Positions 1-4,982 of a stretch of DNA of 6,286 nucleotides are shown in pieces. A model generated the notes under the pieces. The model saw only the letters and a list, made by a program, of their open reading frames with translations. It was not told the origin of the DNA and searched no databases. Origin of the DNA: Alphaproteobacteria bacterium (GTDB taxonomy: Bacteria > Pseudomonadota > Alphaproteobacteria > Micavibrionales > Micavibrionaceae); assembly GCA_023140905.1 (NCBI GenBank), contig JAGLKS010000201.1, forward strand, positions 1 to 6,286, written 5' to 3'. The first letter of the stretch is position 1. Every line of letters begins with the position of its first letter. Made by a program: the position numbers and the translations under genes.

Positions 1-1
1 G

Positions 2-898
2 CATAAATGTCTGGAGGCTGGGGAAGTTGTTGTTGTTCCTGGTTTTCAAGGCGTAACAGATGAAGGGTGTATCACTACGCTGGGCCGTGGCGGGTCTGAT
101 ACTTCTGCCGTTGCGCTGGCTGCAGCGCTGGGGGCTGATCGCTGTGATATTTATACAGATGTGAATGGCGTTTATACAGCTGACCCGCGTATTGTGTCTG
201 AAGCGCGCAAGATTAATAAGATATCTTATGAAGAAATGTTGGAAATGTCTTCCTTGGGAAGTAAGGTTTTGCAAATACGCTCGGTGGAAATGGGAGCAAA
301 AAACGATGTACCAATTCAGGTGCTATCGAGTTTTGATGATGAAATCGGGAGTGCATTAAAAGGTACTTTAGTGATAACAGAGGATAAAATTGTGGAACAG
401 GAAATTGTAACAGGTATTGCACATACTCAAGATGAAGCAAAAATAACAGTGGTTGGTGTCGAAGATATTCCCGGCGTTGCGGCCAGAATATTTGAGCCTT
501 TGGCACAAGCTTCAATTAATGTTGATATGATTGTGCAGAATATTTCTGCAGAAGGTCGTACAGATATGACCTTTACAGTAGCCAGAAATGACTTAGCGTT
601 GGCACTGAAGACAATCAAGGAAAAAGTTACAATTAGTTACGATAAGGTCGTTAGTCAAGATAACGTTGCCAAAATCTCTGTAGTCGGGGTTGGTATGCGT
701 TCTCATGCCGGTGTAGCTAATACAATGTTTAATACGCTGGGTGAGAAGAATATTAATATTTATGTTATATCGACATCTGAGATTAAGATTAGTGTTTTGA
801 TCCATAGTGATTATACTGAGCTTGCTGTGCGCGCGCTTCATGCTGCTTATGGGTTGGATATTCAGGATGCGCAGGGTAGGAAATTTTTGACTAATTAA
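2..898 (+). CDS. lysC: Aspartokinase, 3' part (5' end outside window)
   Basis: Aspartokinase phosphorylates L-aspartate with ATP, the first step towards lysine, threonine, methionine and diaminopimelate; it is cytoplasmic. The frame is open from base 2 and gives 298 residues to a TAA stop; family members are about 400-410 residues, so roughly the first 110, including the N-terminal KFGG motif, lie outside. Visible kinase signatures are TLGRGGSD (window residues 25-32) and [12 protein letters not shown] (52-63). Many relatives have Asp where this has Asn in TDVNG, a mild variant. Two ACT regulatory domains follow: the first at about nt 410-600 ([12 protein letters not shown], then [15 protein letters not shown]), the second at about nt 665-870 ([10 protein letters not shown], then [12 protein letters not shown]). 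Tandem ACT domains are the usual site of lysine and/or threonine feedback inhibition, inferred here by family. The catalytic domain is not fused to homoserine dehydrogenase. Identity is secure. Confidence 0.97.
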   Translation, partial: HKCLEAGEVVVVPGFQGVTDEGCITTLGRGGSDTSAVALAAALGADRCDIYTDVNGVYTADPRIVSEARKINKISYEEMLEMSSLGSKVLQIRSVEMGAKNDVPIQVLSSFDDEIGSALKGTLVITEDKIVEQEIVTGIAHTQDEAKITVVGVEDIPGVAARIFEPLAQASINVDMIVQNISAEGRTDMTFTVARNDLALALKTIKEKVTISYDKVVSQDNVAKISVVGVGMRSHAGVANTMFNTLGEKNINIYVISTSEIKISVLIHSDYTELAVRALHAAYGLDIQDAQGRKFLTN

Positions 899-921
899 AA
901 TAGTTCAAAATATTTTAGTTA
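892..921 (+). other. AT-rich hairpin overlapping the lysC stop codon
   Basis: Bases 892-902 (TAATTAAAATA) pair with 911-921 (TATTTTAGTTA): 11 pairs, one of them G-T, around an 8-base loop. The stem contains the TAA stop of lysC. No T tract follows directly, so it is not a standard intrinsic terminator. It could protect the 3' end of the lysC transcript, or be a chance result of AT-rich sequence, since there are no G-C pairs. Confidence 0.35.
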
Positions 922-925
922 TATG

Positions 926-955
926 TTAAATTGGTCTTTGTTTTTGAAGTATAAT
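926..955 (+). promoter_or_regulatory. Candidate promoter ahead of the small ORF
   Basis: A perfect TATAAT lies at 950-955. The best upstream partner at usual spacing is TTAAAT at 926-931 (18-base spacer), which matches TTGACA at only three positions; TTGGTC at 931-936 looks better but is only 13 bases away. A start near 962 would give a leader of about 35 bases carrying the GGAGG site at 982-986. The position fits transcription of the small ORF, and possibly rodZ. In AT-rich DNA a TATAAT alone is weak evidence. Confidence 0.3.
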
Positions 956-981
956 TATAACAGAGATATTAGTTATGTTAT

Positions 982-986
982 GGAGG
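982..986 (+). promoter_or_regulatory. Ribosome binding site of the small ORF
   Basis: GGAGG at 982-986 is the strongest Shine-Dalgarno match in this gap, 10 bases before the ATG at 997. Spacing is slightly long but workable. It is the main reason for treating the 52-codon frame as possibly real, because the other nearby ATGs, including those of rodZ, have no comparable site. Confidence 0.5.
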
Positions 987-996
987 CATTTTAGCG

Positions 997-1155
997 ATGG
1001 GAAAAGAAAATAAGGATTCTGAGTTATCACGTGAGACATCAATTTTTTTTGAACAGAAACGTAAGGAAGGTCCTAAAGAGAAAGAGCCTGTAGATGAACA
1101 AAAACAGCTTGATGATCTACGTAATAGGATTGAGTGTGTCCATCTCTGTTGTTGA
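997..1155 (+). CDS. Small hypothetical protein, 52 aa, charged with a C-terminal Cys/His cluster
   Basis: I do not recognise this protein. ATG at 997 runs 52 codons to TGA at 1153-1155. It is very hydrophilic: 24 of 52 residues are Asp, Glu, Lys or Arg, with no membrane segment or signal peptide. The N-terminal half contains a short hydrophobic patch (SIFF, residues 15-18), the middle is Lys/Glu-rich (KEGPKEKEP), and a possible short helix (QLDDLRNRIE) leads into the ending CVHLCC. That end, Cys47-x-His49-x-Cys51-Cys52, could bind a metal, or may simply be a non-native tail after a frameshift. All three forward frames close within about 15 bases of the stop, so no long continuation was lost nearby. 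Support comes from GGAGG at 982-986 and a TATAAT upstream. It sits alone between lysC and rodZ. Real coding status is uncertain; no homology is claimed. Confidence 0.45.
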   Translation: MGKENKDSELSRETSIFFEQKRKEGPKEKEPVDEQKQLDDLRNRIECVHLCC

Positions 1156-1165
1156 TTGTTAAATA

Positions 1166-1191
1166 AGCTTCAGGTTTTTTTATTTGAAGCT
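1166..1191 (+). other. Hairpin after the small ORF (weak terminator candidate)
   Basis: AGCTTCA at 1166-1172 is matched by TGAAGCT at 1185-1191, a perfect 7-base inverted repeat with a 12-base loop that could be tightened by two G-T pairs. The T run (1175-1181) lies inside the loop rather than after the stem, so it does not fit a normal intrinsic terminator on either strand. It begins 10 bases after the small ORF stop and lies about 50 bases before rodZ. It could be an RNA 3' end, a processing site or an operator-like palindrome. Confidence 0.3.
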
Positions 1192-1240
1192 ATACCACCA
1201 ATTCTTTACATAATTTTTTCAGATCATGCTCTAGCGTGCG

Positions 1241-2173
1241 ATGCAAAAATGTCGTATGATTTTCTCCATGAAAAACAAATTACCGGTTGATGAATTAGAA
1301 ACTCTGGCAGAGACAGAAGTTGGCGTAGCATTACGCCGCACACGCGAATTTTATGGAAAGACTCTGAAAGATGTTGAGCGAGCTTTGCGTATTCGCGGGT
1401 CGCAGCTTGATGCAATTGAACGCGGCGATGTTACATCTTTGCCCGGACGAGTTTATGTAATTGGTTTTGTACGGAGCTATGCTGAATATTTGGGGCTGGA
1501 TGGTGGTAAAATCGTAAGCTTGTATAAGACACAGTATATGGACGGGCAGAGCAGAAGTACTTTGTCTTTTCCTATTCCGGCATCAGAAACAAAAACACCG
1601 GCTCTATGGTTGGTAAGTGGAAGCTTGATCTTGGCTTCTATGTTTATGCTGGGTTGGAATTATATCAATAAGCCGGACCGTTCTATTGTACAAAATGTAG
1701 AGTTTTTGCCCAAACATATTGAAGAGCATGTTAACGAAAAAATTTTGGTTGATGCATTGAATACACCTTTGCAGGAAGCAGCTGCACATGAACAAATCGG
1801 TGTTGTTGTTGATGATAGGACGAATGCTCAGGATGCATCAGGGCCGGAAGTTGAGAATATGGGCGGAATGCAGAGTGACGGAATTATTCTTAAAATCCGC
1901 GATGATAGCTGGGTTGAGATTAAAGATGGTGAAGGCGGCATACTGGTTTCACGTGTGCTTGTGCGCGGGGATGAATATTTTGTTCCTGATAATCCGGGGT
2001 TAAGCATGTCGCTGGGAAACGCTGCTAATGTTGAGATTATTGTAGAAGGCCGCACTCTTAAACCTTTGGGAAAAGATGGGGATGTGCGCCGGGGAATTCC
2101 ACTTAATACGACTTATCTAAAGACTTTGGAATTTCAGGATGTTGAGGATTCTATGAGTGAGAGTAAAAACTAA
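1241..2173 (+). CDS. rodZ: RodZ-like protein: HTH, transmembrane helix, DUF4115-type C-terminus
   Basis: RodZ-type proteins are inner-membrane proteins whose cytoplasmic helix-turn-helix domain binds the MreB cytoskeleton and helps set rod shape; this role is inferred from architecture. Domains in 310 residues: HTH_25-like at about 24-92 (LRRTREFYGKTLKDVERAL, then GFVRSYAEYLGL, matching the RodZ GYIRSYA region); one hydrophobic segment at about 121-142 (ALWLVSGSLILASMFMLGW); an acidic linker at about 143-212; and a beta-rich DUF4115-type domain at about 214-294 (DDSWVEIKDGEGG, VRGDEYFVP, VEIIVEGR). The predicted C-terminus is periplasmic. The start is uncertain: ATGs at 1241, 1256 and 1268 are in frame, none has a Shine-Dalgarno site, and an in-frame TAG at 1232 excludes anything further upstream. 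The residues before Met10 look non-conserved, so 1268 is plausible. It lies 29 bases before prfA, probably in the same operon. Many alphaproteobacterial copies are annotated only as HTH domain proteins, so the gene name is less sure than the architecture. Confidence 0.85.
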   Translation: MQKCRMIFSMKNKLPVDELETLAETEVGVALRRTREFYGKTLKDVERALRIRGSQLDAIERGDVTSLPGRVYVIGFVRSYAEYLGLDGGKIVSLYKTQYMDGQSRSTLSFPIPASETKTPALWLVSGSLILASMFMLGWNYINKPDRSIVQNVEFLPKHIEEHVNEKILVDALNTPLQEAAAHEQIGVVVDDRTNAQDASGPEVENMGGMQSDGIILKIRDDSWVEIKDGEGGILVSRVLVRGDEYFVPDNPGLSMSLGNAANVEIIVEGRTLKPLGKDGDVRRGIPLNTTYLKTLEFQDVEDSMSESKN

Positions 2174-2202
2174 GAAAAAACATTACAGGGTAAATAATAA
2201 CA

Positions 2203-3273
2203 ATGTCCATGCAGGAAAAGCTTAAAACTATTCGCACTCGTTATGAAGAACTGGCGGCATTAATGTCGGCTGGGAATTTGAGCGGGGATGAATTTATCAA
2301 GCTTTCTGTAGAATATGCGGAGCTTTCTCCTGTCGTTGATGTTTTTGATGCGCTGGAAGCTGTAACTGCTGAAAAAGCAGATCTTGAAGAAATGCTAAAA
2401 GATCCTGAAATGAAGAATATGGCAGCTGAGGAGTTGCGCGCATTGGATGCCCGTATTCCAGAGCTTGAACATCAGGTGCGTCTTGTTCTTATTCCCAAAG
2501 ACGAAGCGGACAAAAAGAATGCTATCATGGAAATACGTGCCGGGACCGGTGGCGATGAAGCGGCTTTATTCGCTGCGGATCTTTGTGGGATGTATAAAGG
2601 TTATGCCGTGAAGATGGGATGGCGGTTTCAGATTGTTGAGGCTTCGAAAAATGATATTGGTGGCTACAAAGAAGTCGTTGCCGAAATTACAGGGTCTAAT
2701 GTTTTTGCCAAGCTAAAGTTTGAGTCCGGCGTGCATAGGGTGCAGCGCGTGCCTAAAACTGAAACACAAGGGCGCGTGCACACATCAGCTGCCACTGTGG
2801 CTGTGTTACCGGAAGCTGAAGAGGTTGACGTTCAGATTGATATGGCTAGAGATTTGCGTATTGATACATATCGCTCGCAAGGAGCCGGGGGACAGCATGT
2901 GAACACTACTGATAGTGCTGTGCGTATTACACACTTGCCAACAGGGTTGGTTGTTGAGATGCAAGAGGAGCGTTCTCAACATAAAAACAAAGATAAAGCT
3001 ATGAAGGTTTTGCGTACCAGACTTTATGACCTGCAACGCCAACAACTAGCTGATGAGCGGGCGCAGGATCGTAAATCTCAAGTTGGCTCAGGGGATCGCT
3101 CTGAGCGCATTCGTACTTATAATTTCCCTCAAGGACGGCTGACAGATCACAGAATTAACCTCACATTATATAAGCTTGATGATGTTATAAGCGGGCAGGC
3201 ACTTGATGAAGTGGTTGATGCGCTGATTGCCGAGGATCAGGCCGCAGCTCTGGCTCATTACGATAAGTTTTAA
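2203..3273 (+). CDS. prfA: Peptide chain release factor 1
   Basis: RF1 recognises UAA and UAG stop codons in the ribosomal A site and triggers peptide release. At 356 residues it has the normal length. The N-terminal helical domain spans about 1-95; the PCRF region follows ([14 protein letters not shown] at 111-124). The stop-codon recognition tripeptide is P184-K185-T186 in [10 protein letters not shown], which fits the RF1 P-x-T pattern and not the RF2 SPF pattern. The catalytic loop is [18 protein letters not shown], with GGQ at 229-231. Further signatures are [24 protein letters not shown] and the DHRINLTLY region. The chosen ATG at 2203 follows a weak AGGG at 2187-2190, 12 bases away; the ATG at 2209 (Met3) is a near-equal alternative. 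The gene directly downstream, prmC, encodes the enzyme that methylates Q231. Nothing is missing from the functional motifs. Confidence 0.98.
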   Translation: MSMQEKLKTIRTRYEELAALMSAGNLSGDEFIKLSVEYAELSPVVDVFDALEAVTAEKADLEEMLKDPEMKNMAAEELRALDARIPELEHQVRLVLIPKDEADKKNAIMEIRAGTGGDEAALFAADLCGMYKGYAVKMGWRFQIVEASKNDIGGYKEVVAEITGSNVFAKLKFESGVHRVQRVPKTETQGRVHTSAATVAVLPEAEEVDVQIDMARDLRIDTYRSQGAGGQHVNTTDSAVRITHLPTGLVVEMQEERSQHKNKDKAMKVLRTRLYDLQRQQLADERAQDRKSQVGSGDRSERIRTYNFPQGRLTDHRINLTLYKLDDVISGQALDEVVDALIAEDQAAALAHYDKF

Positions 3274-3282
3274 ATATGTTCA

Positions 3283-4200
3283 ATGGAACAAAAGATGATT
3301 TTGAAATATATTTATCGTGAGATGGTAGAGGTACTACGGGAGGCTGGGGTTGATTTACCGGATCTGGATGCACGTATTATCATAGAAGAACGCTGTGACT
3401 ATGACTGGTCTGATATTATAGCCAAAGGTGAATCGCTGGATGTTGATAGTGATATTTGTCAGCAAATGCGTCAGGATGTAACCAAGCGTATTAACGGCAG
3501 GCCGATATCACGTATATATAATAAAAGAGAGTTTTGGGGGCTGAAATTTTCTTTATCTGAAAATACACTTGATCCGCGCCCTGATACGGAGCTGATTATT
3601 GAATTGGCCTTGCAACGTTTCTCAGGTGATTATTTTCCGAAGCATATTTTAGATCTTGGGACCGGGTCCGGGTGTATTTTGATCTCTTTGCTTTCAGAAT
3701 TTTTGGATTCTCATGGTGTCGGAACGGATTTATCATCCGGCGCACTCGATATGGCGCGTTATAATGCGCAGCAAAACGGGTGTGGCAAGCGTGTTTCTTT
3801 TATTCATGGATCATGGTGGAATGCTCTTGAATCGGATCATACTGTGTCATGCGCTGCAAATGAGACTGCACATAAAGTGCAGCAAAAATTTGATCTAATT
3901 GTCTCGAACCCCCCGTATATTGCGAATCGTGTGATAGAGAAACTAGCTCCAGAAGTGAAGAATCATGACCCGATTCTGAGTTTGGATGGTGGCGTTGATG
4001 GTTTGGATGCCTATAAAATTATTTTTCCCCGGTTAAAAATGCATCTTTCAAGATGCGGAATCGCTCTTTTGGAAATTGGTTATGATCAGGAAAATGATGT
4101 GATGCGACTCAGCGAAGAATATGGATTTGCGCTACGCACCGTACATAACGACTTGGCAGGGAATCCGCGGGTTGTGGAAATCTCTTGTGGGGATAAATAA
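3283..4200 (+). CDS. prmC: Release factor glutamine-N5 methyltransferase
   Basis: PrmC (HemK) transfers a methyl group from S-adenosylmethionine to the GGQ glutamine of release factors, raising termination efficiency. The 305 residues show an N-terminal helical substrate-binding domain (about 1-75), then REFWGLKF and the linker TLDPRPDTE (95-103). The Rossmann-fold methyltransferase domain follows, with SAM motif I DLGTGSG (124-130) and the active-site NPPY (209-212) within FDLIVSNPPYI. About 15-18 residues (roughly 183-200, DHTVSCAANETAHKVQ) lie between the GSWWNAL strand and FDLIVSNPPY where E. coli PrmC has only a few, so this is slightly longer than usual. The gene starts 9 bases after prfA and is presumably co-transcribed and co-regulated with it. 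ATG 3283 has no clear Shine-Dalgarno site; ATG 3295 (Met5), with GGA six bases upstream, and ATG 3322 (Met14) are alternatives. The assignment to PrmC rather than PrmB rests on position after prfA and RPDTE plus NPPY. Confidence 0.95.
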   Translation: MEQKMILKYIYREMVEVLREAGVDLPDLDARIIIEERCDYDWSDIIAKGESLDVDSDICQQMRQDVTKRINGRPISRIYNKREFWGLKFSLSENTLDPRPDTELIIELALQRFSGDYFPKHILDLGTGSGCILISLLSEFLDSHGVGTDLSSGALDMARYNAQQNGCGKRVSFIHGSWWNALESDHTVSCAANETAHKVQQKFDLIVSNPPYIANRVIEKLAPEVKNHDPILSLDGGVDGLDAYKIIFPRLKMHLSRCGIALLEIGYDQENDVMRLSEEYGFALRTVHNDLAGNPRVVEISCGDK

Positions 4201-4209
4201 CTTTTTTTT
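4180..4209 (+). terminator. Weak intrinsic terminator candidate after prmC
   Basis: ATCTC (4180-4184) pairs with GGGAT (4190-4194), one pair being G-T, across a 5-base loop at the very end of prmC. A run of eight T residues (4202-4209) follows, but seven bases separate the stem from the T run, and the stem is short. The T8 run just after the stop codon is the suggestive part. It would close the rodZ-prfA-prmC unit, but could equally be read through into DUF4167. Confidence 0.25.
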
Positions 4210-4246
4210 ATCGATACGGCTTGATTGAAAAATGTCATTGGCTGTA

Positions 4247-4264
4247 CCTTGAGATTGTTCAAGG
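4247..4264 (+). other. Short hairpin in the prmC-DUF4167 gap
   Basis: CCTTGA (4247-4252) and TCAAGG (4259-4264) form a perfect 6-base inverted repeat around GATTGT; an extra G-T pair leaves an ATTG tetraloop. There is no T tract after it. It is the first of two structured elements in this 238-base non-coding stretch and may be part of the same RNA as the element at 4301-4367, or an operator-like site. Confidence 0.35.
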
Positions 4265-4300
4265 CAACACGCACATGATATAGGGTTATGTTCATCAGAA

Positions 4301-4367
4301 CTAATACAGAGCATCTGCAATATATTGTGTTTAACTATGCGAAAGCTATAGTGCCCTGCTGTATTAG
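4301..4367 (+). other. Nested stem-loop element, possible structured RNA or 5' leader
   Basis: An outer perfect 9-base inverted repeat, CTAATACAG (4301-4309) with CTGTATTAG (4359-4367), encloses an inner hairpin. In that hairpin ACTATGC (4334-4340) pairs with GC-ATAGT (4345-4352, one bulged T at 4347) around GAAA (4341-4344). The C-GAAA-G cap is a typical stable GNRA tetraloop, but only on the + strand, which points to an RNA read in the direction of DUF4167. A palindrome CAATATATTG (4318-4327) lies in the left arm. No known riboswitch or RNA family is recognised. A 9-base inverted repeat can arise by chance at this window size, so the weight comes from nesting, the GNRA cap and the non-coding location together. 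Confidence 0.4.
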
Positions 4368-4375
4368 CATGCATT

Positions 4376-4381
4376 TATAAT
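4376..4381 (+). promoter_or_regulatory. Candidate -10 element upstream of DUF4167
   Basis: TATAAT at 4376-4381 is a perfect -10 match 57 bases before the DUF4167 ATG. No recognisable -35 is found 16-18 bases upstream; that position falls in GC-richer sequence within the nested stem-loop. If used, transcription would start near 4388, leaving a leader of about 50 bases and placing the stem-loop upstream of the transcript, which competes with the structured-leader reading. Confidence 0.3.
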
Positions 4382-4438
4382 GTATGGTGAGCGTGTTGGT
4401 TGTGTGAAACTGTAGAAATTATGTAACGGACTTGAGAT

Positions 4439-4870
4439 ATGAGACACGGAACATCGAGTAAAAGACAGAGAAGCCGCAACAATAGTAGCGGTCGGCGCAA
4501 TAATCAACAGCGTACGCAAGTATATGACAGTAATGGGCCGGATGTTCGTATTCGCGGAACGGCTCATCAAGTTGCTGAAAAATATTTGGCTTTAGCAAAA
4601 GACTCAAATGCTGCAGGAGATATAATTGTTGCAGAGAATTATTATCAACATGCGGAGCATTATATTCGTATTATTAATGATAATAACGGCAAATTCGACG
4701 CTTCTAGAGTCTTGGAAAAAGACGCAGGGCATAATGATGCTGGTAATTGCAGCACGGATGCACAAAAAAGAAATAATCATGAGGAAGATCTGTCATTGCC
4801 GAGCAGTATAGTTGCGCCGCCATCTGAGAATATTCCTGTAAAAAGTAAAGAGCCAGTGGCTGTCAGCTAG
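4439..4870 (+). CDS. DUF4167 domain protein
   Basis: This is a member of the DUF4167 family, small proteins of unknown function conserved in Alphaproteobacteria, usually between prmC and clpB as here. Of 143 residues, the first 25 are rich in Arg, Asn, Gln and Ser (MRHGTSSKRQRSRNN), a basic disordered tail that could touch nucleic acid (inference). The conserved core covers about 28-77: SNGPDVRIRGTAHQVAEKYL, then DSNAAGDIIVAENYYQHAEHYIRII, a probable helical hairpin resembling a single TPR-like unit. The rest (about 80-143) is low-complexity, polar and poorly conserved, ending in a Pro/Val/Lys-rich tail; relatives also vary here. No signal peptide or membrane helix is seen, so it is likely cytoplasmic. 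ATG 4439 follows CGGA at 4427-4430, eight bases away, and begins the family-typical MR-x-G start. It follows a 238-base gap and is closed by the terminator at 4914-4942. Confidence 0.93.
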   Translation: MRHGTSSKRQRSRNNSSGRRNNQQRTQVYDSNGPDVRIRGTAHQVAEKYLALAKDSNAAGDIIVAENYYQHAEHYIRIINDNNGKFDASRVLEKDAGHNDAGNCSTDAQKRNNHEEDLSLPSSIVAPPSENIPVKSKEPVAVS

Positions 4871-4913
4871 TAAGTTCCTTATCTTTGGATGATACAACAC
4901 ATAAGATGTGATG

Positions 4914-4942
4914 AGGCGGCTATATTGCCGCCTTTATTATTT
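4914..4942 (+). terminator. Rho-independent terminator between DUF4167 and clpB
   Basis: AGGCGGC (4914-4920) pairs perfectly with GCCGCCT (4927-4933) around the 6-base loop TATATT, followed by a T-rich run TTTATTATTT (4933-4942). This is a classic terminator oriented for the + strand, 43 bases after the DUF4167 stop. A small hairpin CACAT-AAG-ATGTG (4898-4910) sits directly before it. The minus strand lacks a matching T run, so it is one-directional. Confidence 0.88.
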
Positions 4943-4954
4943 CTGTCCGTTTGA

Positions 4955-4960
4955 TATAGT
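4955..4960 (+). promoter_or_regulatory. Possible -10 element of a clpB promoter
   Basis: TATAGT at 4955-4960 is the best -10-like hexamer between the terminator and clpB. The only -35 at suitable spacing is TTTATT at 4933-4938, inside the terminator tail, a poor match. No clear heat-shock sigma-32 promoter (CTTGAA-type -35 with CCCCAT-type -10) was found, although clpB genes commonly have one. A start near 4967 would give a leader of about 16 bases. Confidence 0.2.
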
Positions 4961-4972
4961 GATAGAAACAGT

Positions 4973-4978
4973 AGGTGA
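4973..4978 (+). promoter_or_regulatory. Ribosome binding site of clpB
   Basis: AGGTGA at 4973-4978 lies four bases before ATG 4983, slightly close but a good anti-16S match. It supports this start, which also begins the family-typical MDFDKLTEK. Confidence 0.6.
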
Positions 4979-4982
4979 TATC

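Noticed and set aside
213..515. Minus-strand open frame of 100 codons inside lysC
   Set aside because: Fully antisense to conserved aspartokinase sequence; no independent support.
1141..1165. Frameshifted continuation of the small ORF into a longer gene
   Set aside because: All three forward frames meet stops by about 1165, so no longer product can be rebuilt from this sequence.
1166..1191. Standard intrinsic terminator after the small ORF
   Set aside because: The T run is inside the loop, not after the stem, so it was listed only as a hairpin.
1205..1230. Promoter for rodZ starting with TTTACA at 1205-1210
   Set aside because: No convincing -10 hexamer occurs 16-18 bases downstream.
899..1240. 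CtrA binding site (TTAA-N7-TTAA) or DnaA box in the lysC-rodZ gap
   Set aside because: Single TTAA motifs occur but none has a partner at the required spacing; no DnaA box was seen.
4132..4374. Minus-strand open frame of 80 codons across the prmC end and the downstream gap
   Set aside because: It overlaps the C-terminus of prmC, has no recognisable domain, and its composition looks like the reverse complement of coding sequence.
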